Below are positions 17,506 through 26,820 of a stretch of DNA of 64,000 nt, piece after piece (position 1 is the first letter of the stretch; each line of letters begins with the position of its first letter). The position numbers and the translations under genes are program-made. Location of the stretch: NCBI GenBank assembly GCA_017480185.1, contig JAFVBC010000019.1, forward strand, positions 52,717 to 116,716, in the 5' to 3' direction. This stretch comes from Bacteroidales bacterium (GTDB lineage: Bacteria > Bacteroidota > Bacteroidia > Bacteroidales > P3). The notes beneath the pieces were generated by a model that saw nothing but the letters and a program-made list of their open reading frames with translations, did no database searches and was not told where the DNA came from.

Positions 17506-18525
17506 ATGGGACTATTCTCATTTTTCAACAGAGAACTTGCAATGGACTTGGGCACAGCCAACTCCATAGTGATATACAACGACCAGGTGGTGATTGACGA
17601 GCCCTCTATAGTGGCCTACAACCGCTCAACCCAAAAAGTGATAGCCGTTGGGCGGGAAGCACAGCCCATGGAAGGGCGTTCGGCCGAAATTGAGACAGTG
17701 CGTCCGTTGCGTGGCGGTGTGATTGCCCATTTTGAAATGGCACAACACTTGATTCGCGAACTGATAAACATGACCAATATAAACCGCTCGTTTCTGCCAC
17801 CGTCGCTTCGCATGGTGATATGCATACCCAGTGGCATAACCGACGTGGAGCAAAAAGCGGTGCGCGAAACAGCCGAACAAGCCGGTGCAAAAGAGATACG
17901 AATGATACACGAGCCTATGGCAGCCGCTATAGGTGCGGGCATTGACGTGTTGCAACCCGAGGGGCACATGGTGGTCGACATCGGAGGTGGCACTGCCGAA
18001 ATAGCAGTCATCTCGTTGGGAGGCATCGTTTGCAACACCTCTATCAAAGTGGCCGGTGATGAATTTAACGACAATGTGGTCGACTATATGCGCAGACAGC
18101 ACAACATGTATATAGCTGTGCCGACTGCCGAACATGTAAAAATAGCCGTGGGAGCAGCGGTGTCGGAACTGGCCGACCCACCAGAAGACTGCCACACCAC
18201 AGGGCGCGACATACTGACTGGACTGCCCAAAGCTGTGATGGTGAACTACAAAGAAATTGCTCATGCCCTCGACAAATCGGTGGCACGCATCGAACAAGCC
18301 ATCCTTGACACCCTCGCTGTAACACCACCCGAATTGGCATCCGACATTTATAAGAACGGCATCTATTTGGCCGGTGGTGGTGCTTTGTTGCGCGGACTTG
18401 ACCAACGCATTTCCTCGAAGACTAAATTGGAAGTACATATAGCCGAAGACCCATTGCGCGCAGTAGCAAGAGGCACGGGCATTGCCTTGCGCAACTTCAA
18501 TAAGTTTGCATTCTTGATCAGATAG
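17506..18525 (+). CDS. mreB: Rod shape-determining protein MreB
   Basis: Actin-like filament protein that organises the cell-elongation machinery under the inner membrane. 339 residues with phosphate-1 MDLGTANS, phosphate-2 VDIGGGTAEIAVISLGG and the adenosine motif YLAGGGALLRG. N-terminal MGLFSFFNREL fits the membrane-binding helix. Unlike the usual Bacteroidetes order, mreC, mreD, pbp2 and rodA do not follow: a strong terminator comes 31 bases after the stop. Confidence 0.96.
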   Translation: MGLFSFFNRELAMDLGTANSIVIYNDQVVIDEPSIVAYNRSTQKVIAVGREAQPMEGRSAEIETVRPLRGGVIAHFEMAQHLIRELINMTNINRSFLPPSLRMVICIPSGITDVEQKAVRETAEQAGAKEIRMIHEPMAAAIGAGIDVLQPEGHMVVDIGGGTAEIAVISLGGIVCNTSIKVAGDEFNDNVVDYMRRQHNMYIAVPTAEHVKIAVGAAVSELADPPEDCHTTGRDILTGLPKAVMVNYKEIAHALDKSVARIEQAILDTLAVTPPELASDIYKNGIYLAGGGALLRGLDQRISSKTKLEVHIAEDPLRAVARGTGIALRNFNKFAFLIR

Positions 18526-18556
18526 CGAGCCTATAAGCATTTGGCTCACGCAAGTG

Positions 18557-18600
18557 GTGTCCGCAGGATATTTTTTGTTATCCTGCGGACACTTCTTTTA
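18557..18600 (+). terminator. Rho-independent terminator after mreB
   Basis: GTGTCCGCAGGATA (18557-18570) and its perfect reverse complement (18579-18592) form a 14-base stem, followed by TTCTTTTAT. It closes the purH-mreB unit. Confidence 0.9.
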
Positions 18601-18611
18601 TGAAAAAAGGG

Positions 18612-18619
18612 TAATTTTG
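18612..18619 (+). promoter_or_regulatory. Predicted promoter -7 element for the MFS gene at 18721
   Basis: TAATTTTG, directly behind the mreB terminator, about 100 bases before the ATG. Confidence 0.6.
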
Positions 18620-18720
18620 CACCTCGAAAATGCAGCACACCTTGTGTGCAACTGCGTTTTCAAGCCTGGTAGGGCGCATCACTCCACATCATCTTTTACT
18701 TAACCAAACACTCATGATCC

Positions 18721-19866
18721 ATGAAAAAAGTAAGTCATGGCCTTACATGCGCCATTTTATCAATTAGTTTGCTAACAGTGATGGCTGGAGCCGCTGTAGC
18801 ACCAGCTCTCGACACCATAGCAAAACACTTCTCGACACAGGGCTCTATGCTCACACAACTAATCGTGAGTATGCCCGCCCTTTTCATCATTGCAAGCACA
18901 TTGTTATTCCGCCCGTTGTGTAAAGTGATGGGCAGTCGCAGCATAGCCCTTGTGGGTCTTCTGCTATACGTGGTGGCTGGCGTTGGTGCATTCATAGTCA
19001 ACGACATATACGTGCTGCTTATTCTCCGTGCCGCGCTCGGTGTTTCTGTTGGCATGATCATGCCCCTCAGCACAGGATTGCTATCCTACTACTTTCCGCC
19101 CGAGCAGCAAAGCAAACTAATGGGTCTTTCGGCTGCAATGAACCAATTGGGCGGTGTGGTGGCCACCATGCTTGCAGGAGTGCTGGCTACAATCGATTGG
19201 AATTATCCGTTTTTGGTTTATGCCGCAGGCCTCATAGCCGTTGTTCTGGTGGCAATATTCCTGCCCAACGACCATCTTGCAATGCAGAATACGGGCTTTT
19301 CGGCAAAGCAACTCATTAAGTTTCATCCATCAGTAACCGCGATGCTTCTTATCATGGTGCTGTTTTTTGTATACCCCACAAATTTTGCCACCACTGCAAA
19401 CGCAAATGGAGTAGGCACTGTAGCAACAACCATCATAATGGTGGGACTTGATGTAGTGGCTTTTGCTATGGGGCTACTCTTTCCGAAGTTGATGCGCATG
19501 AGCAGCCATGCTGTGAAATACATTCCACCAGTCTTTTTTATGGCTGGATATGCCTGTTTGTGCGCAATGGGAGGCTTGTCAGGTATGATAGTGGGATCGG
19601 CACTTATCGGAGTTGCCAATGGCATAGGGGTGCCCTACGTCAACACAATTGCAAGCATAAAAGGGGGCAAAGACGCCGCCGTAACGGTGATGCCCATGAT
19701 TTCGGCAGCACTGTATCTCGGACAGTTCATCTCGCCTCTTTTGATAAGTCCATTATCACAACTACTTGACATCCAGAATGCTCAATACGCCATAAGCGTG
19801 ACTATAGCCGCTGTGTATTTGCTTCAAGCATTTCTGACACGAAAGCATCATGCACTGCCAAAATAG
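18721..19866 (+). CDS. MFS transporter (drug-efflux type)
   Basis: 381 residues with about 12 hydrophobic segments. The motif-A-like loop after the second segment reads RPLCKVMGSRS. The opening (TVMAGAAVAPALDTIAKHF) resembles the small 12-TM drug:H+ antiporters of Gram-positive and Bacteroidetes species. Substrate unknown. It stands alone between two unrelated transcripts, with its own promoter. Confidence 0.88.
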   Translation: MKKVSHGLTCAILSISLLTVMAGAAVAPALDTIAKHFSTQGSMLTQLIVSMPALFIIASTLLFRPLCKVMGSRSIALVGLLLYVVAGVGAFIVNDIYVLLILRAALGVSVGMIMPLSTGLLSYYFPPEQQSKLMGLSAAMNQLGGVVATMLAGVLATIDWNYPFLVYAAGLIAVVLVAIFLPNDHLAMQNTGFSAKQLIKFHPSVTAMLLIMVLFFVYPTNFATTANANGVGTVATTIIMVGLDVVAFAMGLLFPKLMRMSSHAVKYIPPVFFMAGYACLCAMGGLSGMIVGSALIGVANGIGVPYVNTIASIKGGKDAAVTVMPMISAALYLGQFISPLLISPLSQLLDIQNAQYAISVTIAAVYLLQAFLTRKHHALPK

Positions 19867-19916
19867 CAGTCGGCAATAATTGGCATAAAAGTTGCCATAG
19901 AATGGTGGAAAGAACT

Positions 19917-19924
19917 TATCTTTG
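19917..19924 (+). promoter_or_regulatory. Predicted promoter -7 element for trxA-DUF58
   Basis: TATCTTTG lies 23 bases before the trxA ATG; GTTG at 19891-19894 is a possible -33 element. Confidence 0.65.
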
Positions 19925-19946
19925 CAAAAACGAAAACATAAATAAA

Positions 19947-20261
19947 ATGGCAAACATTGTAACTGAACAAAACTTTGAGAACATAGTGAGCAGTAACCTG
20001 CCCGTAATGATAGACTTTAGCGCCACATGGTGTGGACCATGCAAAGCGTTGGCTCCACGAGTAGAAGAGATTGCTAAAGAATATGAGGGACGCGCCGTGG
20101 TGGCCACCGCCGACGTTGACGAATGTCAAGAATTGGCTGCGAGGTTCCAAATTCGCAGTGTTCCAACAGTCCTCTTCTTCAAAGGAGGTGAGTTGAAAGA
20201 CAAGTCGGTTGGGTTGGTGTCGAAAGACACACTTACCCAAAAGATAGATCAGTTGGCATAG
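19947..20261 (+). CDS. trxA: Thioredoxin
   Basis: 104 residues with the active site WCGPCK, the cis-proline segment RSVPTVLFFKGGE and the classical length. Reduces cytoplasmic disulfides. Start at 19947 (MANIVTEQNF); the longer in-frame reading would begin upstream of the promoter. Its stop is directly followed by the GTG start of the DUF58 gene. Confidence 0.96.
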   Translation: MANIVTEQNFENIVSSNLPVMIDFSATWCGPCKALAPRVEEIAKEYEGRAVVATADVDECQELAARFQIRSVPTVLFFKGGELKDKSVGLVSKDTLTQKIDQLA

Positions 20262-21227
20262 GTGCAGCCGCACAGTAGCGACAACACAACGCATGAGGGC
20301 GTAGGGGGGCAAGTCGGCAGATATTCGTCGCTTGACTTCTATGCCCGTCAGGTTGTAGAAGGATACATTACTGGTCGGCATAGAAGTCCGTTTCACGGAT
20401 TCTCAGTTGAGTTTGCCGACTATAGGCAATATAATACCGGCGAAAGCACTCGCCACATTGATTGGCGACTATACGGACGCACAGATAGGTTGTATGTTAA
20501 GAACTACGAAGAAGAGACAAACCTACGATGCTATGTGTTGATTGACAGTAGTCGCAGCATGTGGTTCCCAGTTGACCAAATGGCCAACTTTACGCGTCCC
20601 AACAAATTGACATTTGCAGCCTGCTCGGCAGCCGTGCTTGTAGAGATGCTTTACCGTCAGCGTGATGCATTTGCATTGACTTTGTTTGATCAAGAGACAA
20701 TATTGCAAACAGAATGCAGGAGCAACGCATTGCACCGCAAATACATAATGGAGCAACTTGACGAATTGCTTATTCAAAAGAGTGTAAAGCAACAGGCACA
20801 ACAAGAAACAAACGTTGCACAAACGTTGCATTCTATGGCCGAGAAAATGCACCGTCGCTCGTTGGTAGTGCTTTTTACGGATGCGCTGACCGATGCCACA
20901 CGATTTGACGACATTCTTGAAGCCTTGCGGCATGTAAGGCACAATCGGCATGAGGTTATTCTGTTTCACACTCTTGACAATAGGCACGAAACGGAATTGC
21001 AGTACGGAGCTCGACCTCACAGGTTCATTGACCTTGAGTCGGGCAAAACAATAAATCTAAACCCAGTAAACGTTGCTAAGTCGTATACAACTGCAATGAA
21101 TGAATGCCGACAACGATTGATAGAACAGGCTATGCAATATCACATTGAATATGTTGGGGTTGACATAGAAAAAGGTATTCACCCCGTTTTACTTCCATTC
21201 TTATTATACCGAAATAAGATACGATAA
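20262..21227 (+). CDS. DUF58 / von Willebrand factor A-like protein
   Basis: 321 residues. DUF58 core: YRQYNTGESTRHIDWRLYGR, KNYEEETNLRCYVLIDSS, then a vWA-like MIDAS region VLIDSSRSMW and LVVLFTDALTD. Such proteins usually work with MoxR ATPases; none is next to it here. The start appears to be GTG at 20262, immediately after the trxA stop, since no in-frame ATG precedes the conserved region. Translational coupling with trxA is likely. Confidence 0.88.
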   Translation: MQPHSSDNTTHEGVGGQVGRYSSLDFYARQVVEGYITGRHRSPFHGFSVEFADYRQYNTGESTRHIDWRLYGRTDRLYVKNYEEETNLRCYVLIDSSRSMWFPVDQMANFTRPNKLTFAACSAAVLVEMLYRQRDAFALTLFDQETILQTECRSNALHRKYIMEQLDELLIQKSVKQQAQQETNVAQTLHSMAEKMHRRSLVVLFTDALTDATRFDDILEALRHVRHNRHEVILFHTLDNRHETELQYGARPHRFIDLESGKTINLNPVNVAKSYTTAMNECRQRLIEQAMQYHIEYVGVDIEKGIHPVLLPFLLYRNKIR

Positions 21228-21334
21228 ATTGCCCCGTGACATAGCAAAAACACTATTTATCGTTAATATTCACCATTTTAAGACTACAAATTACCGAAAT
21301 AGGAAAAAAGATAGGAAAAGACATTTTTTTTTGT

Positions 21335-21342
21335 TATTTTTG
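21335..21342 (+). promoter_or_regulatory. Predicted promoter -7 element for the buk transcript
   Basis: TATTTTTG, 50 bases before the buk ATG, in a T-rich stretch after the DUF58 gene. Confidence 0.6.
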
Positions 21343-21392
21343 CAGAAAGTCAGGCGACGGCTTATAAACAATGAAAAAAACTGAAAAGGAAT

Positions 21393-22484
21393 ATGAGTAA
21401 CAAAAAGTACACGCTGGTAATCAATCCTGGTGCCACATCGACAAAAGCCGCCATTTACGAAGGCGAGAACGAGGTATTTACAGAAAATCTTTCCCACCCA
21501 ATTGAGGAAATACAAAAGTTCAAAGAAGTTGCGGATCAATTCGAATACCGCAAAGGAGCCATACTTGACATGGTGAAGCGTCATAATATTGGCACCGATG
21601 AGATAGCTATAGTCATGGGTCGCGGTGGACTTACTCGCCCATGCGAAAGTGGTTGTTATCGTGTTAACGACCTCATGAAAGAGGAGTGCCATGCTGGTAT
21701 ACAAGGCAAACATGCTTGCAATCTGGGAGCACTTATTAGCGACTCTATAGCACGTGAGATTGGTTTAGAGTGCGCATATATTGCAGACCCAGGCATAGTT
21801 GACGAAAGACCCGAATATGCAAAAATTACTGGGCATCCTGTATTTGACCTTAATCCTCAAAACGAAGGCCCAATTTGGCATTGCTTGAACCAAAAGATGA
21901 CAGCCAAGTTGTATGCACGTGAACTTGGCAAACACTACGAAGACCTAAACCTAATAATAGCCCACATGGGTGGTGGAGTCAGTGTTGGCATTCATAATCA
22001 TGGAAGAGTTGTAGAAGTTAACCGAGCCCTTTGTGGTCTTGGTCCATTCTCGCCCACTCGTTGCGGCAGCATCAATGCCTCAAAACTAATAGAGGTTGCC
22101 TGTAGTGGAAAATACAGCGAGGCACAGTTGAAAAAAATGGTCACTGCGGAAGGTGGATTTGTTGCCTATCTTGGAACCAATGATGCCTATGAAGTGGAAA
22201 AAAGAGCCATTGCTGGCGACGAAAAATGCAAGTTGCTTGTTGATGCATTCTGTTATCAAGTAGCTATGGAAATAAGCCGCCTTGCCGCTGTGGTAAATGG
22301 GAAAGTAGATGCAATCATACTCACAGGAGGAATTGCATACAGCAAGCCCTGGATGGCACAAATCACTGAGAAAGTGGATTGGATTGCCCCAGTAAAGGTT
22401 TACAAAGGAGAAAACGAGATGCTTGCTTTGGCCATCTGCGGTAAAGAAGTTCTCGAAGGCGCTATTGTTAAAGAATATAAATAG
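21393..22484 (+). CDS. buk: Butyrate kinase (or branched-chain fatty acid kinase)
   Basis: Acetokinase-superfamily enzyme that interconverts butyryl phosphate and butyrate with ATP. 363 residues; motifs [39 protein letters not shown] and [10 protein letters not shown]. The partner phosphotransbutyrylase (ptb) is not adjacent. The following genes are on the same strand: FKBP 22 bases later, then aroC. Confidence 0.94.
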   Translation: MSNKKYTLVINPGATSTKAAIYEGENEVFTENLSHPIEEIQKFKEVADQFEYRKGAILDMVKRHNIGTDEIAIVMGRGGLTRPCESGCYRVNDLMKEECHAGIQGKHACNLGALISDSIAREIGLECAYIADPGIVDERPEYAKITGHPVFDLNPQNEGPIWHCLNQKMTAKLYARELGKHYEDLNLIIAHMGGGVSVGIHNHGRVVEVNRALCGLGPFSPTRCGSINASKLIEVACSGKYSEAQLKKMVTAEGGFVAYLGTNDAYEVEKRAIAGDEKCKLLVDAFCYQVAMEISRLAAVVNGKVDAIILTGGIAYSKPWMAQITEKVDWIAPVKVYKGENEMLALAICGKEVLEGAIVKEYK

Positions 22485-22506
22485 TTCTTCATCTTACGTT
22501 GGATAT

Positions 22507-23313
22507 ATGAAACGTTTAACACTGACCGTGGCGTTGCTTGCAATATTGATGGTTGAAGCCAACTGTCAAGAAATAAAGGTTAAGAAAGGCAAAGTCACCA
22601 TGACCGAAGCTCAATATAATGACCTTGTAAAGAAAGCTGACGCAACCGTAGGCTTGCAGTCAAGAATAATTGAACTGGAGACCACCATACAAAGGCTTAC
22701 CCCATCAACACCACGCACATTTAATGACAGTGCCTCGTATGCCATAGGAAGAGATGTATATTTCCAATGGCAAAACCAAAAACTTGGCATCAACGGAGTT
22801 TTTGCTGGTCAAGCCATGATTAATTGTGCCACAGGACAAGACAAATGGACAGACAATATGGCTCACCCTCTACTTCAACGTTTTCAAGACAACTTCAGCG
22901 AGAAGCAAAAAGGGGCTATGGCTGACAACATCAAAGCAGGCGAAAAATATCTCGAAGAAATAAGCCAATTCAAATCGGTTAGAAAAACAGGAAGCGGTTT
23001 ATTATATAGGGAAGTAAAAGCAGGAAATGGCAAACGCCCCAAAATCACCGACCGAGTAAAGGTTCACTATACGGGAACCCTCATTGATGGGACAAAATTT
23101 GACAGCAGCGTTGATCGAGGAGAGCCAATATCTTTTAGTCTGAATCAAGTCATTCCAGGATGGACAGAAGGACTTCAACTTATGGACGAGGGCTCAAAAT
23201 ACATGCTTTATATCCCCTACCAACTGGGATATGGCGAACAAGATATGGGAGCGATACCCGCCGGTTCTGCCTTAATTTTTGAGGTAGAGCTTCTGGAAAT
23301 CAACCCCAAATAA
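22507..23313 (+). CDS. FKBP-type peptidyl-prolyl isomerase, exported
   Basis: 268 residues with signal peptide [20 protein letters not shown], an N-terminal helical dimerisation-type region and a C-terminal FKBP domain ([58 protein letters not shown]). Likely an envelope folding factor like Mip/FkpA. The start at 22507 is chosen for the signal peptide; a longer reading would run back into buk. Confidence 0.92.
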   Translation: MKRLTLTVALLAILMVEANCQEIKVKKGKVTMTEAQYNDLVKKADATVGLQSRIIELETTIQRLTPSTPRTFNDSASYAIGRDVYFQWQNQKLGINGVFAGQAMINCATGQDKWTDNMAHPLLQRFQDNFSEKQKGAMADNIKAGEKYLEEISQFKSVRKTGSGLLYREVKAGNGKRPKITDRVKVHYTGTLIDGTKFDSSVDRGEPISFSLNQVIPGWTEGLQLMDEGSKYMLYIPYQLGYGEQDMGAIPAGSALIFEVELLEINPK

Positions 23314-23314
23314 G

Positions 23315-24229
23315 TTGAACTCTTTTGGCTCCAAATTTCGTTTAACCACCTACGGCGAGTCTCATGGCATCGCCGTAGGTGGTATTATTGATGGATGCCC
23401 ATCGGGTCTACACATTGATTTTAACCAGATAGAATACCACCTCAACAGAAGGAAACAGAATGCGCCACGACAAGAGTCAGACAAAGTAACATTTTTGTCA
23501 GGCATTCTTGATGGCATCACCTTGGGTACACCAATTGCATTTCAAATAGCCAACAACAGCCAACAGTCTAAAGATTATTCTCAATTAGAGCATTGTTTTC
23601 GTCCAGGCCATGCCGATTATACCTATCAGGCCAAGTATGGCATTCGCGACCACCGTGGAGGAGGCAGAGCTTCGGCGAGAGAAACTGTGGTTCGAGTCGT
23701 AGCAGGGAGCATCGCCCGTCAGTTAATACCCGACATTAAAATATCTGCATGGGTAAAAGAAACAAGCAAGCGTCAAATAAATGACAGCTGTGGGGGCATT
23801 GTAAGTTGCCGTATAACAAACATAGCTCCTGGTATCGGCGAGCCTATTTTTGGTCGCTTGAACGCACTACTTGCCCATGCAATGATGACAATTCCATCGG
23901 CGGTTGGGTTTGAAATGGGTATTGGCTTTGAGGCAGCTCAAATGCAAGGATCGGAATATGCTGATAAATGGAGCTGTAATGCAGACGGCACTACTATTAC
24001 CAACAACTGTGGCGGAATACAAGGGGGAATAAGCAACGGAATGCCAATAGAATTTAACGTAGCATTTCATCCAGTTGTCAGCATTCCCCAACCAACAGAT
24101 TTTCTTACAGACGACGGAAAAATCAAGAATTTTATTCTCACAGGTAGACACGACAATAATCACATAGAACGAATACCTGTTATTGTCGAATCTATGGCTG
24201 CCCTCGTAATTGTCGATTTAATATTATGA
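23315..24229 (+). CDS. aroC: Chorismate synthase, compact form
   Basis: Converts EPSP to chorismate with reduced FMN. Signature 1 (YGESHGIAVGGIIDGCPSG) and signature 2 (RDHRGGGRASARETVVR) are intact. The protein is 304 residues where Bacteroidetes homologues are near 350: about 45 residues are missing after IARQLIPDIKISAWV. The C-terminal signature is altered to TGRHDNNHIERIPVIVESMA, whereas most have a DPCVxPRAVPV version. The start appears to be TTG at 23315, one base after the FKBP stop. Activity is probable but not certain. Confidence 0.88.
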   Translation: MNSFGSKFRLTTYGESHGIAVGGIIDGCPSGLHIDFNQIEYHLNRRKQNAPRQESDKVTFLSGILDGITLGTPIAFQIANNSQQSKDYSQLEHCFRPGHADYTYQAKYGIRDHRGGGRASARETVVRVVAGSIARQLIPDIKISAWVKETSKRQINDSCGGIVSCRITNIAPGIGEPIFGRLNALLAHAMMTIPSAVGFEMGIGFEAAQMQGSEYADKWSCNADGTTITNNCGGIQGGISNGMPIEFNVAFHPVVSIPQPTDFLTDDGKIKNFILTGRHDNNHIERIPVIVESMAALVIVDLIL

Positions 24230-25011
24230 AAAAAGCATTCCTATTAACATTATTGTCTATTTTACTTCTTGTTTCCTGCAAAAACAAGTCGTTTACCATT
24301 ACTGGAGACCTCCAAGGAGGAGAAAACAAAGTGGTGTGGATAGAAGAATTATCGCCACAAGGAGCAATATTCATTGACTCTATTCATACCGATTCTATAG
24401 GTCATTTCACTTATAAATACACCTCACCATATCATACCCTATACAATATACACACAAGCGAAAACAACTATATTGTACTACTTCCCAACAACGGAGAAAA
24501 CATCAAAATAAACGGAGATTGGAACAATCTTTCAGCCACATACACGGTATTCGGCTCAGACGAAAGTCAACTACTGTGGCAACTACAAGAGATGTCGAAC
24601 AATGGGAATCGACAACTTTTGCGCCTAATCGACACCATGCAAAAATATGAGGTAGCACGCAGCAAAGGTCAAATCGGAGAGGCTACATACAACGCTAAAA
24701 AAGAGCATTGCGACTCCATATATATTTCTTCCTTTCAAACTCAACAAGACTTCATTACCGATTTTATATCTACAAACAAAGGTTCACTGGCAACCATCAT
24801 AGCACTCTATAAACCATTCAATCAACGAATGATTATAGACCAACGGCAACCTTACAGCATATCCTATTATACACAAGTTCTTGAAGGGCTGGAAGAAACT
24901 ATGCCAGACAATCCGCACACCATTCATTTTGCAAAAACAGTTGAACAACTGCGACTCGCCCATAAGCGCGAGTCGACAATGTCAGACAATATTCAACAAC
25001 AAGGCCAATGA
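24226..25011 (+). CDS. DUF4369 lipoprotein
   Basis: 261 residues; signal MKKAFLLTLLSILLLVSC with lipobox LVSC. The N-terminal beta domain (FTITGDLQGGENKVVWIEEL, GHFTYKYTSPYHTLY, IKINGD) matches the DUF4369 domain found in front of TlpA-like thioredoxins; no thioredoxin domain or CXXC follows here. Outer-membrane or periplasmic role unknown. It overlaps aroC by 4 bases and nfo by 4 bases. Confidence 0.85.
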   Translation: MKKAFLLTLLSILLLVSCKNKSFTITGDLQGGENKVVWIEELSPQGAIFIDSIHTDSIGHFTYKYTSPYHTLYNIHTSENNYIVLLPNNGENIKINGDWNNLSATYTVFGSDESQLLWQLQEMSNNGNRQLLRLIDTMQKYEVARSKGQIGEATYNAKKEHCDSIYISSFQTQQDFITDFISTNKGSLATIIALYKPFNQRMIIDQRQPYSISYYTQVLEGLEETMPDNPHTIHFAKTVEQLRLAHKRESTMSDNIQQQGQ

Positions 25012-25847
25012 GCAAATTTATTGGGGCGCATGTAAGTGCCAGCGGAGGATTATCCAATGCTATTCTTAATGCCAAAGCCATCCACGCCGATGCTTTTGCC
25101 CTATTCACTCGCAATCAACGTAGTTGGACGAGCAAACCTCTTTCCGAAGAAGAGATTACCACATTCAAAACCTTATTAGGAGACAGTGGATTCCAGCCTC
25201 AATATGTTTTGCCACACGACAGCTACCTAATAAACCTCGGTTCTCCAAATGAAGAAACACTGCAAAAAAGCAGAGTTGCATTTCTTGATGAGATGAAACG
25301 CGCAGAACAACTGGGATTAACAATGGTTAATTTTCACCCTGGGAGCCATCTTAACCTGATTAGTGAAGAACAATGCCTTGACCAAATAGCTCAAGAAATA
25401 AACCGCGCACTATCACAAACCAATAATGTTATTGCCGTAATTGAGAATACAGCTGGACAGGGATCCAACCTCGGATGGCAGTTTTCTCACATAAGACGCA
25501 TCATAGACGGAGTAGACGACAAAAGTCGCGTTGGAGTGTGCATTGACACATGTCACACACTTGCCGCAGGATATGACATATCATCACCAATGGGCTATCA
25601 GTTCACTATTGACGAATTTGAGAACACCATAGGATGGCAATTTCTAAAGGCCATACACCTAAATGACAGCAAGAAGGGAGTAGGCTCGCACGTAGACCGC
25701 CATGAGTCTTTGGGCAAAGGTTACCTTGGCACGGCATTTTTCGAACGTTTCATGCACGATTCTCATTTCGACAATATGCCAATCATACTCGAAACACCCG
25801 ACCCAACCCTATGGGCAAGCGAAATTGCTTGGCTTCGCAACCTGTAA
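25008..25847 (+). CDS. nfo: Endonuclease IV (AP endonuclease)
   Basis: Cleaves the backbone 5' of abasic sites in base excision repair. 279 residues with GAHVSASGGL at the start and the zinc-ligand segments VNFHPGSHL, AVIENTAGQGSNLG, VCIDTCHTLAAGYD and HLNDSKKGVGSHVDRHESLG. Normal length. Start ATG overlaps the stop of the DUF4369 gene. Confidence 0.96.
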   Translation: MSKFIGAHVSASGGLSNAILNAKAIHADAFALFTRNQRSWTSKPLSEEEITTFKTLLGDSGFQPQYVLPHDSYLINLGSPNEETLQKSRVAFLDEMKRAEQLGLTMVNFHPGSHLNLISEEQCLDQIAQEINRALSQTNNVIAVIENTAGQGSNLGWQFSHIRRIIDGVDDKSRVGVCIDTCHTLAAGYDISSPMGYQFTIDEFENTIGWQFLKAIHLNDSKKGVGSHVDRHESLGKGYLGTAFFERFMHDSHFDNMPIILETPDPTLWASEIAWLRNL

Positions 25848-25880
25848 GCATAGCATTATCGAGAAACATCTTTTTAAGGC

Positions 25881-26579
25881 ATGACAATACATCCAGACAC
25901 ACTCCCCTTTTTCAAAGAACTGTTGCAGAACAACAATCGTCCATGGTTTAATGAGAATAAGCCCCGCTGGGAGGTTATTAAGCAACAATTTGAAGCCTTT
26001 ACACAGTGTTTGCTCAACGACATGGTAAAACATGATGCAAGTCTGGAAGGACTTACAGCAAAACAATGTGTATACCGAATCTATCGCGACACACGTTTTT
26101 CGCCCGATAAAACACCATACAAAACCCACATCGCATGTTTTCTACCCAGTTGGGGCAAAAAGAATATGGGGATGCCTGGCTATTACTTCCAGTTAGGACT
26201 TGACGAAGCCTATGGTCTTAAAGGCACATGCAACATGGGCGGAGGCATATTCATGCCAGCCTCCGATACATTGGCAGCCATTAGGCAAGAGATATTCTAC
26301 AACACTGACGAATTCCTTAAAATAATAGATGAGCCATCCTATAAACACTACTTTGGAGACACGTTTTTTACTCAAAAAATACTAACACGCGTTCCGAAAG
26401 GTTATCCTTCCGATTGGGAGCACGCACACCTACTAAAATACAAAGACTACTGTACATCATACGAAATGCCAAACAGGATGATAAATAGCGACAACTTGAG
26501 CAAAGAAGTACTGTCGGTTTGGCAAGCCAGTGTTCCATTGAATTTATTCATTCAACGAGCTATGACTGAACTCATGTGA
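25881..26579 (+). CDS. DUF2461 family protein
   Basis: 232 residues of a conserved cytoplasmic family of unknown function. Typical stretches: LPFFKELLQNNNRPWFNENK, YRIYRDTRFSPDKTPYKTHI, AGYYFQL-like PGYYFQLGLDE and MPASDTLAAIRQEI. It is the last gene of the run starting at buk. The 240 bases that follow (26580-26820) contain no gene; a TATATTTG at 26639 may be a promoter. Confidence 0.9.
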   Translation: MTIHPDTLPFFKELLQNNNRPWFNENKPRWEVIKQQFEAFTQCLLNDMVKHDASLEGLTAKQCVYRIYRDTRFSPDKTPYKTHIACFLPSWGKKNMGMPGYYFQLGLDEAYGLKGTCNMGGGIFMPASDTLAAIRQEIFYNTDEFLKIIDEPSYKHYFGDTFFTQKILTRVPKGYPSDWEHAHLLKYKDYCTSYEMPNRMINSDNLSKEVLSVWQASVPLNLFIQRAMTELM

Positions 26580-26638
26580 GTACAAGGGCATACTCATTTA
26601 GATTAAATAAAAATATTACATTCAACATCGCGTAGATT

Positions 26639-26646
26639 TATATTTG
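26639..26646 (+). promoter_or_regulatory. Possible promoter -7 element before the alpha/beta hydrolase
   Basis: TATATTTG in the otherwise empty 241-base gap; it would give a leader of about 170 bases. No clear -33 element. Confidence 0.35.
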
Positions 26647-26820
26647 ATGATGATATATAAGTGAACACACCTGTATTTTATGGGTCATTGCGATCAGAGG
26701 AAGTTGAGTGGGATGTATGTTCTCCTGCTTACCTGAAATACAAGTGCATCGAAAAGTCTGTCCAATGAATTACTGGTGCTCTACTACAACTGTAAGTAAC
26801 AAACAAAGACAATCAGAATC

